The translations under genes and the position numbers were made by a program. 64,000 nt of DNA from Sideroxydans lithotrophicus ES-1 (lineage in GTDB: Bacteria > Pseudomonadota > Gammaproteobacteria > Burkholderiales > Gallionellaceae): NCBI RefSeq assembly GCF_000025705.1, contig NC_013959.1, positions 1,045,063 to 1,109,062 of the forward strand, in the 5' to 3' direction. The notes under the pieces were generated by a model, which saw only the letters and a list, made by a program, of their open reading frames with translations, was not told the origin of the DNA and did not search any database. This document shows positions 30,424-39,332 of the stretch, in pieces. Numbering within the stretch: the stretch's first letter is position 1; each line of letters opens with the position of its first letter.

Positions 30424-30459
30424 TGAAAAAAACCGACCCACCTTGCGGGTGAATCGGTT
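30424..30459 (-). terminator. Hairpin with T-run on the minus strand
   Basis: AACCGA-CCCACC at 30431-30442 faces GGGTG and TCGGTT ending at 30459. On the minus strand the stem is followed by seven T (complement of A-run 30424-30430), the form of an intrinsic terminator. On the plus strand only TTCTT follows. It would stop leftward transcription entering the XRE gene antisense, or end a small minus-strand RNA from the tnsA upstream region. Confidence 0.5.
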
Positions 30460-30524
30460 CTTCCACCTCTTTGCGGGAGGAATTACTGCTGCTTCGACAC
30501 CATCAGTTTCCCCCCCAGACGATG

Positions 30525-30555
30525 CTTGAGTCAAGTGTTTCATCTTGACTATAGG
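30525..30555 (+). promoter_or_regulatory. Putative tnsABC promoter with palindromic operator
   Basis: TTGAGT at 30526-30531 and TATAGG at 30550-30555, 18 bp apart, form a sigma-70-like promoter 57 bp upstream of tnsA. The -35 box lies inside the perfect palindrome CTTGAGTCAAG (30525-30535), and CTTGAC recurs at 30544. The palindrome is a plausible operator for the adjacent XRE protein. The sequence elements are seen; promoter activity and binding are inferred. Confidence 0.4.
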
Positions 30556-30611
30556 GAGTCCATTTGCCCGCAAATCAGAACAAGGACTGATTTTCAGACA
30601 AAGGAGCTCGC

Positions 30612-31589
30612 ATGCCATCAAAACACAAAGGGATCAACGCGTCCCGCCTAAAAACCATCTACGCTCGCCAGGCAATGCCAAGCTGGGACAAAGATTATGT
30701 GCCTGCAATTTTGGCTACGCCTCAAGAGGCACCCTCAATTTCTAGAGCATTCATCCTTACGCCAGAAAAACTTCAGAACCGTGAAGTCCATTTGCTATCC
30801 ACGCCGGAGCGAAATGCCGCATTGCTTGGGCTATACCATCCTGATGTGATTGGACTTCAGGAGCAACGCATGTTGTCACCTGAACCGTGTCCGCATCCAC
30901 TGTGGACATTTCCCGGCATGGACAGGACGGGATTGCCTGCAGTCAAGGGCCTTATTGATGTTTCTGATCGACTCGGATATCTCAACCTGCTGACACGCGT
31001 AAATGTAGAAAACAAGGACGATCCACGCGGCAATTCCTCGCTGGTTTTTCCGTGGGTCGGGGATCTGCTGTGGGCAATTCGAACGGCTTCGGGTGCAGTC
31101 TTCAACATTAACTGGACGGTGAAGAGTAGCTACGCTGATTTCAAGCGTTCTTTGCCCAAAAGTAAAAAAAAGGCAAGCGACATGGCAAGGGTTCTGGCTC
31201 GCCACGAGATTGAAAGGGCGCTTTACGATGACGTGAGAATCAAGACTGTGCAGGTTGCCGACGAAGGTATCGACTCGCATGTTGTCGCAAATCTGCGGCA
31301 GCTCTTTGGTCATCATCGCCGCCCCCTTGGCCTTTCTGTGGAGCAGCGAACAGAGATTCTCTACAAATTCTATTCCGCACTTGGGGCGGGTGTGCCCCCA
31401 GTCGAGGTAATTCTCCAGTATTCAGACAGGGGTAGATTTACAGTTCATCAGTGCCGTTCGCTCTTTTATCAAGCAATCTGGAATCGAGAGCTTCGCATCG
31501 ATCTGTTCCATCCGATATTGATCAATCTGCCGCAACGTCCGGAGGAGCGGGACGTGCTCGATGTATATGCAGATTGGTTTAGGGGGTAA
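30612..31589 (+). CDS. tnsA: TnsA-like transposon endonuclease subunit
   Basis: 325 residues. It resembles TnsA, the restriction-enzyme-like subunit that cuts the 5' ends during Tn7 cut-and-paste transposition. Candidate catalytic residues follow the E..D..(x)K order: GLQEQRM (Glu), PWVGDLLWAI (Asp) and NINWTVKSSY (Lys). The C-terminal part (VADEGIDSHVVANLRQLF) is like the TnsA TnsC-binding half. ATG 30612 has SD AAAGGAG. It is the first gene of tnsA-tnsB-tnsC and is very diverged from Tn7 itself. The presence of TnsA implies cut-and-paste rather than replicative transposition. Confidence 0.8.
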   Translation: MPSKHKGINASRLKTIYARQAMPSWDKDYVPAILATPQEAPSISRAFILTPEKLQNREVHLLSTPERNAALLGLYHPDVIGLQEQRMLSPEPCPHPLWTFPGMDRTGLPAVKGLIDVSDRLGYLNLLTRVNVENKDDPRGNSSLVFPWVGDLLWAIRTASGAVFNINWTVKSSYADFKRSLPKSKKKASDMARVLARHEIERALYDDVRIKTVQVADEGIDSHVVANLRQLFGHHRRPLGLSVEQRTEILYKFYSALGAGVPPVEVILQYSDRGRFTVHQCRSLFYQAIWNRELRIDLFHPILINLPQRPEERDVLDVYADWFRG

Positions 31590-31594
31590 GGATC

Positions 31595-33628
31595 ATGCAT
31601 ATTGGTATTCAAATTGAAGCCCCCGAAGGCTGGGGACAGTTGCCTATGGGGGGTGTTTTCCACTTCTTGAAGAGTGATGCGAAACGAGGCCGTGTTTTGC
31701 TAGTTCATTTCGATCGTGGAACGCCGACGAGGCAGCCCAAGGCTCAACTCCTAGCACTTGAGCGAAAAAAGTTTGAAGAAGGGATTGCTCTTGAAAAAAT
31801 CATTCCTACAGCAGAACAGTCCATCCTCCCACCATGGCTGAAAGAACTGGAAGGGATTGACCTGTCTCAAGTTGACCGGGAGAGGCCGAACGCCAAGATA
31901 CTTCATAGTTCGAGGGTTGAAGATCGCTTCCTGAATATTGCTCCTTCGGTTTGTGACTTTGAAGGAGTAATGCAATCTAAAGATCCTGAAGCGGAGCTCA
32001 ATCGGCGAGCTCGACTATGCGATCCGCCACAAAATGAGACGCGGTTCCGCGTTCATTTTCTGACGTACATGTGTTTCGGGAGAAACATGTGGGTTCTGTT
32101 GCCGCCCTTCCATCGCATTGGCCACTGGGACCGCTATGTTCACCCCGATAGGAAATATGGAAGACCATCTCTTGCCTTCGGTCGTCACTACGGCAATGGC
32201 TCAAGCAAGGAGTTGACAGATCGTTGCGTAAAAGCCTACCTGGCTCGCGCTGGACTTGGCAAATTTCTCATTGAGATTTACGACGATGCGATGGTGTATG
32301 AATTCGGTTGTCAAAGAGTTGTTGGCGAGAGTGGAATGAAGTTGTATGTGCACCCGCGAGGTGAGTCGTTCCCAACGTATTGGCAATTTAGATATCGGGT
32401 GCAACAGGCAATTGGCATTGAAGAAATGCAAAAGACTCTATATGGGGCTGTGCGATTCAGAACCAGAAAGGCCGCATCGCTGGGGCCATTTTCGGAGGAA
32501 ATCGCAAATCTCATGGAGCGAATGGAAGCTGACGGCTACTTTACGAAGGAACGCCCCAAAGGGTATGTCGAAGGCTCTGTACTGCCACCGTTATGCGTTG
32601 TAACGGGACGCGATCTGCTGAGTGGGCTCAAGCTCGGAATAGGGTTTTCATTTGGAGCTGAAAAGCATACTGCGTACCGCATGATGTTATTTTGCATGGC
32701 AGTACCAAAGGATTATTTTGGCAGTCTCTTCGGAATCAAGATTGATCCACAGGAGTGGCCTAACATCGGCCTGCCAAGCAATTTTGGCATAGACCGAGGA
32801 CCGGGGGCTAAACAGGACTTAATTGCGGAAGTGGAGAAGAGATTTCCGATCAAGGATATGGCTCCTTCATACTCAGGACAGTCGAAGGCGACCATAGAGA
32901 CGTCGAATCCACGCAATATGCATGCAGAGGGGCAACCGACCTACCTTGCGAGCAACCTTACTCCTATTCAGTTAGCTATAAAGGAAATACTCCGGCTGCT
33001 TAAGTATAACCAAGCGGACGATATGGAGGGGCGATTCGAACCGGACAGTGATTTGGCATTTGTGCCTCCATCCCCAATTGGACTCTGGAGTCACTATGAC
33101 CGGTTATTTCGGAATGACGCTATGCCCATCAGCATTGAAGATGCTGTGCGGCTGTTCTTAACTCCGATTGAGTTTTCTTTGCACGATGATGGTGTGTGGC
33201 TGGATCAGCGGCGCTATTTCTCCACTGAGCTCGAGGAGTCCGGAATTCTGGACAAAGTTGCACGGTCTGGAAAGACAGGGACAAAGATACAAGGATACAT
33301 TTTGGATCTGTGCGTTCGTTACATATGGGTCGAAGTCGAGGGGCGTCTACTTCAGCTCGAAGCGATGCTGCGGATTCGGGGAGATGAGGAAACGCTTTGG
33401 ATGTCGCTGGCGGAGCTTGAGCAATGGCAAGAAGCGCGCCGAAAGACGCGGTCCGCATTCCAGGTTCATCAACACGCCGTTGGCTCAGAATTTGTGGAGC
33501 GCTTCGAAGACAGCACTGGCCAGAAGTGGGATTCGGCCGTGCGACGCCCAGGGAAGCCTAAACGTTGTGCTACGGCGAAACAGGAAGAAGCTGAGGCCAG
33601 ACAGGTTACTTCCAGGAGGGTCGCCTGA
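31595..33628 (+). CDS. tnsB: TnsB/TniA-like DDE transposase
   Basis: 677 residues; retroviral-integrase-fold transposase that cuts and joins the 3' ends. The acidic triad is readable as D313 (MEADGYF), D400 (GIDRGPGA) and E435 (KATIETSN), with exactly the D-D(35)E spacing. The segment PPLCVVTGRDLLSGLKLG between the first two is typical of the rve core. About 280 residues of DNA-binding region come first, and a basic tail (RRPGKPKRCATAK) that would contact TnsC comes last. It starts 5 bp after tnsA, and its stop overlaps the tnsC ATG (TGATG at 33626). Confidence 0.86.
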   Translation: MHIGIQIEAPEGWGQLPMGGVFHFLKSDAKRGRVLLVHFDRGTPTRQPKAQLLALERKKFEEGIALEKIIPTAEQSILPPWLKELEGIDLSQVDRERPNAKILHSSRVEDRFLNIAPSVCDFEGVMQSKDPEAELNRRARLCDPPQNETRFRVHFLTYMCFGRNMWVLLPPFHRIGHWDRYVHPDRKYGRPSLAFGRHYGNGSSKELTDRCVKAYLARAGLGKFLIEIYDDAMVYEFGCQRVVGESGMKLYVHPRGESFPTYWQFRYRVQQAIGIEEMQKTLYGAVRFRTRKAASLGPFSEEIANLMERMEADGYFTKERPKGYVEGSVLPPLCVVTGRDLLSGLKLGIGFSFGAEKHTAYRMMLFCMAVPKDYFGSLFGIKIDPQEWPNIGLPSNFGIDRGPGAKQDLIAEVEKRFPIKDMAPSYSGQSKATIETSNPRNMHAEGQPTYLASNLTPIQLAIKEILRLLKYNQADDMEGRFEPDSDLAFVPPSPIGLWSHYDRLFRNDAMPISIEDAVRLFLTPIEFSLHDDGVWLDQRRYFSTELEESGILDKVARSGKTGTKIQGYILDLCVRYIWVEVEGRLLQLEAMLRIRGDEETLWMSLAELEQWQEARRKTRSAFQVHQHAVGSEFVERFEDSTGQKWDSAVRRPGKPKRCATAKQEEAEARQVTSRRVA

Positions 33629-34956
33629 TGAAAAGATTGCAGTCAAATCCATGGGCGAAGCGGTTTGAGTTGTTCTTAGATAAAGAGACAATTAGGCGGC
33701 ATTCTCTTGTAGTCGTGCCACCCCTTATTGGTCTTCGCGATGAATCCACAGAAACTGCTTGTTTGCGTATGGAACAGGCTCTTAAAACGGTGTTTTATCC
33801 TACGAATCAGTGTGTAGACGTGTTGCTCAGGCTCGTCGATAAGGCTTTCGCGCATTGCCTCAGAACGTATGACGATGAGAACAAATACTTGGCTGGAATC
33901 TATGCCAAGAATCCTCCCTTGTTGGAATTCGAGCCTCCCCTCCTAGTTACTGGACTGGCAGGAACTGGCAAAACCGAAATCGGAAAAGGCATTCTAAGAA
34001 TCCTCCTTGACGATGGTCAGGTTGTTGTAGGGCAAGAACACTCGCCGTTCCCACTCAAGAAACCATGGTACGTAACGGTTCATGCCAAGGCGGGCCCGTT
34101 AGACGTTTTGAAAGTACTCGCTAATTGTGAAAGAGGTTCTTCCGATTTGGTGGAGCGATGCAGGAAGATCGCATTCAGGGATGGTGTGCCATTGCTAATG
34201 GCAGATGAGTTTCAGTTTGCGACTGGCAGTTCGAGCGCTAATGCGCGGGTAACGCAGATGCTGCTGTCGCTTGGCTACATCGGGATTCCATGGGTCTATA
34301 ACGCAAACTTTACGCTTGTGCGACGACTACTGAAGCGTCCCGAAGAAGACCTGCAACGCATATTGAGTGATTGGATCATTCTGCAGCCAGATCCACCTTC
34401 AAGCATGGATTGGCAAGAGACCTTGAGAATCCAGAAAAACGTAGCACCGGATATTCTGTACTTTGACCCTGTCATGGATGCTTCCAAAATCCATGAATAT
34501 ACAGCTGGTCGGAAGAGGGCCACTAAGGAACTTTTCGTACGGGCTATGCGTGCAGAACATCCACGAGGTGGCGTGGTTGATATGGCAGCTATTAAGAGGA
34601 CTTATCATTCGCAGCAATATGCGGGCTTTAGAGCAGAGTCTGAGATTCTGGCGAATCAGGCAATTACGAATTGCCCAGACAAAAAACGTCCTGATCTTTG
34701 GTGTCCCCTTCCTCTTTCAATGGGCACGACAGTTGAATTTGCAGTAGCTGCCAAAGAAAGGAGAAATGCGCATGTGGCAGATGCTGAAATCAGGTCGGCC
34801 TTAAGTGGTAATGAAAGAGATGCTCTTCGCGAAATTGAGCGAAAAAGCACCAAACCTCAAAAGAAGCATGGGGAGGTCGTGCCATTGCGAAGAAAAGCCG
34901 CTCCGACCGCTGAGGATTTAAAGCGGAACGCGAACTGGTTCAAAGACCAGATATGA
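33628..34956 (+). CDS. tnsC: TnsC/TniB-like AAA+ ATPase
   Basis: 442 residues. ATP-dependent regulator that links target selection (TniQ) with the TnsA/TnsB transposase. Walker A is VTGLAGTGKTEIGK (about residues 107-120) and Walker B VPLLMADEFQFATG (187-200). They are followed by a sensor-1-like region IPWVYNANFTLVRRLL. A basic C-terminal tail may bind partner proteins. The ATG overlaps the tnsB stop, so the two are coupled. Confidence 0.86.
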   Translation: MKRLQSNPWAKRFELFLDKETIRRHSLVVVPPLIGLRDESTETACLRMEQALKTVFYPTNQCVDVLLRLVDKAFAHCLRTYDDENKYLAGIYAKNPPLLEFEPPLLVTGLAGTGKTEIGKGILRILLDDGQVVVGQEHSPFPLKKPWYVTVHAKAGPLDVLKVLANCERGSSDLVERCRKIAFRDGVPLLMADEFQFATGSSSANARVTQMLLSLGYIGIPWVYNANFTLVRRLLKRPEEDLQRILSDWIILQPDPPSSMDWQETLRIQKNVAPDILYFDPVMDASKIHEYTAGRKRATKELFVRAMRAEHPRGGVVDMAAIKRTYHSQQYAGFRAESEILANQAITNCPDKKRPDLWCPLPLSMGTTVEFAVAAKERRNAHVADAEIRSALSGNERDALREIERKSTKPQKKHGEVVPLRRKAAPTAEDLKRNANWFKDQI

Positions 34957-35013
34957 CTGTAATTGAAATTTCTTCTGCCGCCCTGGCGGTCCAATAGATA
35001 TGAAAGGATCACG

Positions 35014-35484
35014 ATGACTCACTCTCATGATGACAACGAGCTCACACAGGCAATTAACGAAATGATTCCAAAATCACTCGACGATATTATTCGTGCGAAC
35101 CGACATTTATGCATTCTTACCTTATCAACTGAGGGGCAGTTGGGCGAGTTGCCGCCAATTGTTCAGTCATTGAGAAACCCAAAGGCTATCAATGCAACAT
35201 TAAGTGATTGGAGATTCATTTGCCTGAATCTTTCGAAAGAGCATGGGGGGAGCCAGCATATACTGACCGGCTACCACGAGGTCCAAGGATGTTGCTGGTC
35301 TACGTCGGTAATAGTGGCGGCCGATCTGGAACATGGTCTGGTGTTGACCAGAAGCGGGAGCATTTATCGGCTAGGCACTAAAGGTGAGGCGGAGCCGGGA
35401 CAAGATATGCTTCTTCATATATGTGTCCAATTGCATAAATGGGGCATGGGCACATTGTTTGGTGTCCCGCATGTATTCTATTAG
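35014..35484 (+). CDS. Uncharacterised small protein downstream of tnsC
   Basis: 156 residues, not recognised. The N terminus is acidic and His-rich (THSHDDNELTQ). The C-terminal half is rich in strands, with CCWSTSVIVAADLEHGLVLT and SGSIYRLGTKGEAEPG. No membrane segment, nuclease or HTH motif is evident. ATG 35014 is chosen because AAAGGATCACG precedes it; the open frame upstream to 34963 lacks an SD. It lies 57 bp after tnsC in the same orientation, so it is probably the last gene of the transposition operon. Confidence 0.5.
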   Translation: MTHSHDDNELTQAINEMIPKSLDDIIRANRHLCILTLSTEGQLGELPPIVQSLRNPKAINATLSDWRFICLNLSKEHGGSQHILTGYHEVQGCCWSTSVIVAADLEHGLVLTRSGSIYRLGTKGEAEPGQDMLLHICVQLHKWGMGTLFGVPHVFY

Positions 35485-35803
35485 TATCTCAATGGGCATC
35501 AAAATGATCTGCTTTGCCTAATTGTGATGCCCAAAGTGTTGCAACTTATCCCTGGCTCGTTTAGAGTCCATCGCTTGCGCAACAGCAGCAATAATTGACC
35601 GCAAAGAACGGTCTAATGCGGCTGATAATCAGTATAGGAGGCTGGCGCGAATTACTTCTTAAGTGGGAGTGATAAATTTTAGCTTTGTTATTTAGGGGGA
35701 ATAACATGATAGTAAGCCTCTATACTTTTCCTTCATGTCAGTCAGACATGCTGGTATATCCTAAAGTGTTAATCGCGCTCGATCAAATGCATCAGGCTAC
35801 CAT
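35485..35803. other. Intergenic region with three inverted repeats
   Basis: 319 bp without a gene. It holds TGGGCATCA (35493-35501) facing TGATGCCCA (35525-35533), a possible terminator of the tns operon. It also holds GTTATT (35687-35692) facing AATAAC (35700-35705) around TAGGGGG, and the palindrome CATGTC-AGTCA-GACATG (35734-35750) 54 bp before the next operon. The last two could be operator or promoter elements for the ABC system. This is also where a right end of the Tn7-like element might lie, but no terminal repeat is clear. Confidence 0.4.
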
Positions 35804-36733
35804 ATGAGTGCCGTTATTCCGCGACTCGCTGGTGATGAATGGCAGCGCTGGGCTAATAAATTGCTAACTTGTCACTATGGTCCGACTGAATATCAGACGG
35901 TTCCAGATAATGATAAAGGTGACGCAGGCATCGAAGGGTTTACTGTTAAGAATGGTCATGTGTACCAAGCCTATGGTTGTGAAGAACCTGTAAGTACCAA
36001 GCAGCGTTATGAAGCTCAGCGGGACAAGATGTCACAAGACATCAAAAAATTCATAGACAATCAAACGGTACTCAAGAAAATATTCGGATCCGTAGAAATA
36101 GAGCGATGGATCCTATTTGTTCCATATTTTGATAGCAAAGAAATCGTATCGCTCGCTTCGAAAAAAACGGCTGAGGTGTTGGCTGCGAAATTACCTTATG
36201 TTTCGGACGATTTTCGAGTAATGATCTGCCAAGAAACGGATTTTGCTGTCGAGCGAGATCAGTTGCTGAATGCGAATTTAGGCACGATAGAGGTTCAGGT
36301 TGAAGGGGCCACAACAGATCAAGTTACTCTTTGGGCATCGTCTAACCACAGCCTGTCCTCAATACTTGAAGCTAAACTGAAGAAATTGCCAACTATCCAG
36401 AACGATAAACATCGACTGGAATTTCATCAAAAAGTGCTGAAATGGTATCTTGATGGACAATCGATTCACGAAGCACTACGTATATATCCTGAGGTATACG
36501 AAAAAATACTGAGGGCAAAAAACCATCGCGAAAACTTCCTTGCGATGACTCTGATTAGTGGGGCTCCTCCTCAAAACATTCTTAATACCACTTTGAATGA
36601 CCTCATTGAGGCATTCAAGTCGGAAATTAAGCTGCTAAGCAGTTTTGATGCTGAATCTTTGGCGCATGAGGCCGTTGCTGACTGGCTGCTTCGGTGTCCA
36701 TTAGACTTTCCTGAGATCCAAAATCATGATTGA
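35804..36733 (+). CDS. Nuclease-like first subunit of an ABC three-component (Lamassu-like) system
   Basis: 309 residues. The N terminus has a restriction-endonuclease-like pattern: AGDEWQRWANKLL, then DNDKGDAGIEGFTVKNGHVYQAYGC (about residues 35-58). In active PD-(D/E)XK enzymes the last strand reads Q-x-K. Here it is Q-A-Y, so the usual catalytic lysine is absent. The rest is helical, ending in a region with LAHEAVADWLLRCPLDFPEI typical of C-terminal domains in such systems. Its stop overlaps the ATG of the middle gene. By context it would be the effector or sensor that works with the SMC-like ATPase encoded third. Confidence 0.62.
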   Translation: MSAVIPRLAGDEWQRWANKLLTCHYGPTEYQTVPDNDKGDAGIEGFTVKNGHVYQAYGCEEPVSTKQRYEAQRDKMSQDIKKFIDNQTVLKKIFGSVEIERWILFVPYFDSKEIVSLASKKTAEVLAAKLPYVSDDFRVMICQETDFAVERDQLLNANLGTIEVQVEGATTDQVTLWASSNHSLSSILEAKLKKLPTIQNDKHRLEFHQKVLKWYLDGQSIHEALRIYPEVYEKILRAKNHRENFLAMTLISGAPPQNILNTTLNDLIEAFKSEIKLLSSFDAESLAHEAVADWLLRCPLDFPEIQNHD

Positions 36734-37217
36734 AGTTATAGCACAAGGCACTGATGTGCCTGAATTGAATACAGAGATCGTCTTCAGACGACGCCCGCTA
36801 TCTTTGCCTGAGGATCTCCGGCCTGCGTGGAGGATTGGTCTGCTAGTTTTACTTCTGAGCACTTGTTGCCGTGGTGGGAAAAGTAGTCGTGCGCGTCTTC
36901 ATGTACTTAGTTGGGGAATCAGAACAAAGGAAAGTCAGGTTGATCTTGTTGCCGCCATTTCAGGGAATCTGAATCCAGGCACTCTACTAGTTCGATTTGA
37001 CCCTTTCTTAGATCGCGCATTGGACTTTGCGATTGGCGAGGGAGCCATCCAGCATGTTGGCGGTAAATCAGTAGCGCTTACCCAAACTGGTAAGCGTCTT
37101 TCCGAGGAAATACGCCAATCTGATTCTGTATTCGTTGCTGAAAAGAAATTCATCGATTTAATCGGTCAGAAAGTCTCAGAAGAATTAGTCAGGCAAATGT
37201 TCGGGTGGAAGGATTAA
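36726..37217 (+). CDS. Middle component of the ABC three-component system
   Basis: 163 residues. A small helical protein with PEDLRPAWRIGLLVLLLSTC at its core and a winged-helix-like C-terminal half (GAIQHVGGKSVALTQTGKRL). Proteins of this size between a nuclease-like gene and a Rad50/SMC-like gene are the middle components of ABC-3C/Lamassu-type systems. The assignment rests on size, gene order and overlap: ATG 36726 lies inside the preceding gene and the next gene starts 3 bp after the stop. Confidence 0.6.
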   Translation: MIEVIAQGTDVPELNTEIVFRRRPLSLPEDLRPAWRIGLLVLLLSTCCRGGKSSRARLHVLSWGIRTKESQVDLVAAISGNLNPGTLLVRFDPFLDRALDFAIGEGAIQHVGGKSVALTQTGKRLSEEIRQSDSVFVAEKKFIDLIGQKVSEELVRQMFGWKD

Positions 37218-37220
37218 ATT

Positions 37221-39263
37221 ATGCGTTTTAGAAGGCTAACAATTCGCCTGCAAACTAATGATGGACCATATGGAGTTACGCTTGATTTTCCAGATGGTCT
37301 TGTGGTGATGTGGGCAGACAACTCTATGGGGAAGTCTACCTGCGTTAAGTCGATCCTTGTCGCTCTTGGTATGGAAGCGATGCTTACGACTCAACAATCT
37401 GACCTTCCGTTGCCTCCTGCAGTTAAGGCAAGGTTAGATTCGGATAATGGCGAACACGATGTAATTGAGTCGGAAGTATTTCTTGAATTAGAGAATCAGA
37501 AAGCAGAGAGAATTGTTGTACAACGCACAATAAAAGGATCTCGTGATAAAAACCTGATTACGGTACACGAAGGGCCCATTTTGACGTCTCCGGGGCAATC
37601 TGTTTCTTCAAGAGATTATTTTGTTAATCGACAGGGAGCAGCCACTCGAGAATCAGGCTTCCATTTCTTCTTGTCGAATTTTTTCGGCTGGCAGCTTCCT
37701 CAGGTTCAGACATACGATGGCAATGAGTATCCATTGTACTTGCAATGCGTTATGCCATATTTTGCTGTGGAGCAAACGAGAGGGTGGTCTACGGTACAAC
37801 CACCCCTCCCTACGCATTTTCGAATTCGCGAGGCACATAAACGCGCCGTTGAGTTTATCCTAAACCTTGATGCACACCGAAATGCGCTCAAGCGCCAAGA
37901 AATTGACCTTGAAATAACTCGAATCGCTGTGGCATGGGCGGCGCAAGTTGGTCGCGCGAATGAACTGGCAGAGCAGAAAGCGGTGCGTGTTCAAGCCCTG
38001 CCTCAGAAACCAACAGCAACATGGCCGCCCCTTGTTACTCCGAGTCTGATGGCACCTGTTGGTAGCGAGTGGATCAGCATTCGTGATAGAGCAGATGGCT
38101 TTCAGGCGGAGCTTGATAATCTGGTGAAGAAAGAAATACCTAGGGTAAACGAGATTGCATCTTCTGCTCAAGCAGAGCTGACAGCGGCAGAAGAAGTCAT
38201 TCAGGATAAACAGACATTACTGTCTAGGCTACTTGAATCTTTTGCAATGGAGCAGCAGGAGGTTGAGCGTATTGAAGAAAGGCTCAAGGCTATTGCTGAA
38301 GATATTCAGCGCAATAAGGATATACGAGTATTGAAGAATCTCGGCTCGCGTCAAGGATCGGCGGTTGATGGTGGTAGTTGCCCCATATGTCATCAGTCAA
38401 TACACGATACTCTTGTGCCAATTGATTTCGCGCAAACCGTTATGTCTCTTGATGAGAGTATTGATTTCTTATCAGAGCAACGTCGTACATATGAAGTCGT
38501 GCTAGCGAATGCCGCTAATGTGGTCGATTCTAGGAGCCTGCAAATCAGCACGCTTCGCGAAGAAGTCTCTACCGCACGACAGATAGTGCGGGCATTGCGG
38601 CAAACACTGGTTTCAGATGGAAGGCAGCCGTCTATTGCTGCAATACAAGCGCAAATTAGACTTGAGAATTCTGTTGCAAATGATCGTGATGCACAAAGTC
38701 GTTTCGAGAAAATAGTAAATGGCTTTGGGGAGTTGGCTGATAGCTGGAAAATTGCCCAAGAAGAAGCCCTTAAGCTACCTAAGGACGATGTATCAGAAGA
38801 TGACCGAAAGAAGATAGGCATTTGGACGAGGATTCTTCGAGACCAACTGTCGCAGTATGGATTTGGCAGTTTCCCAGAAACTCAGATAGTCATCTCTACG
38901 GACACGTATCGACCAGAGCATGAGGGTTTCGACCTTGAAGCAAGTTTTCCTCTGCAGAACAGTATTTCTGCAAGCGATCTTATCCGGACAATTTGGGCAT
39001 ACCTCAATGGACTTCTTGAGATAGCGAGAACCGAAGACACACATCATCCAGGATGCATCATTTTTGATGAGCCCAGACAGCAAAGTACTAGAGACGTTAG
39101 CTTTGGCGAACTTCTGAAGCGTGCATCTCTCGCCGGTAATTTTTCACAACAAGTCATTTTCTTTACTAGTGAAAATCGAGAGAGACTAAAAGGACATCTC
39201 TCTGGGCTTCCGCATTATCTTAACGAGATAGAAGGCAGGGTTCTGAAGAAAATACCTTCCTGA
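37221..39263 (+). CDS. SMC/Rad50-like ATPase of the ABC three-component system
   Basis: 680 residues. The N terminus has Walker A WADNSMGKST (residues 31-40; the first Gly of the loop is Ala). Long coiled coils span about 220-370 and 405-520, separated by a zinc-hook motif CPICHQ at 387-392. Walker B is GCIIFDEPRQQ at 611-621, followed by a D-loop-like STRDVSFGELL. This is the Rad50-type DNA-end-sensing architecture. The tight three-gene operon (35804-39263) suggests an anti-phage or anti-plasmid system in which this ATPase senses DNA and activates the first gene product. That role is inference from the family. Confidence 0.8.
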   Translation: MRFRRLTIRLQTNDGPYGVTLDFPDGLVVMWADNSMGKSTCVKSILVALGMEAMLTTQQSDLPLPPAVKARLDSDNGEHDVIESEVFLELENQKAERIVVQRTIKGSRDKNLITVHEGPILTSPGQSVSSRDYFVNRQGAATRESGFHFFLSNFFGWQLPQVQTYDGNEYPLYLQCVMPYFAVEQTRGWSTVQPPLPTHFRIREAHKRAVEFILNLDAHRNALKRQEIDLEITRIAVAWAAQVGRANELAEQKAVRVQALPQKPTATWPPLVTPSLMAPVGSEWISIRDRADGFQAELDNLVKKEIPRVNEIASSAQAELTAAEEVIQDKQTLLSRLLESFAMEQQEVERIEERLKAIAEDIQRNKDIRVLKNLGSRQGSAVDGGSCPICHQSIHDTLVPIDFAQTVMSLDESIDFLSEQRRTYEVVLANAANVVDSRSLQISTLREEVSTARQIVRALRQTLVSDGRQPSIAAIQAQIRLENSVANDRDAQSRFEKIVNGFGELADSWKIAQEEALKLPKDDVSEDDRKKIGIWTRILRDQLSQYGFGSFPETQIVISTDTYRPEHEGFDLEASFPLQNSISASDLIRTIWAYLNGLLEIARTEDTHHPGCIIFDEPRQQSTRDVSFGELLKRASLAGNFSQQVIFFTSENRERLKGHLSGLPHYLNEIEGRVLKKIPS

Positions 39264-39332
39264 ACCCAGGGGCGTCTACAAAGCGAGAAATTAAAAGCTG
39301 AGTAAAGTCTACGAAGGCGGGCGAAGTCCAGT

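Noticed and set aside
30389-30611. Possible CRISPR array or guide RNA of a CRISPR-associated transposon
   Set aside because: No direct repeats of 24-36 bp and no cas gene anywhere in the window; only one hairpin is present.
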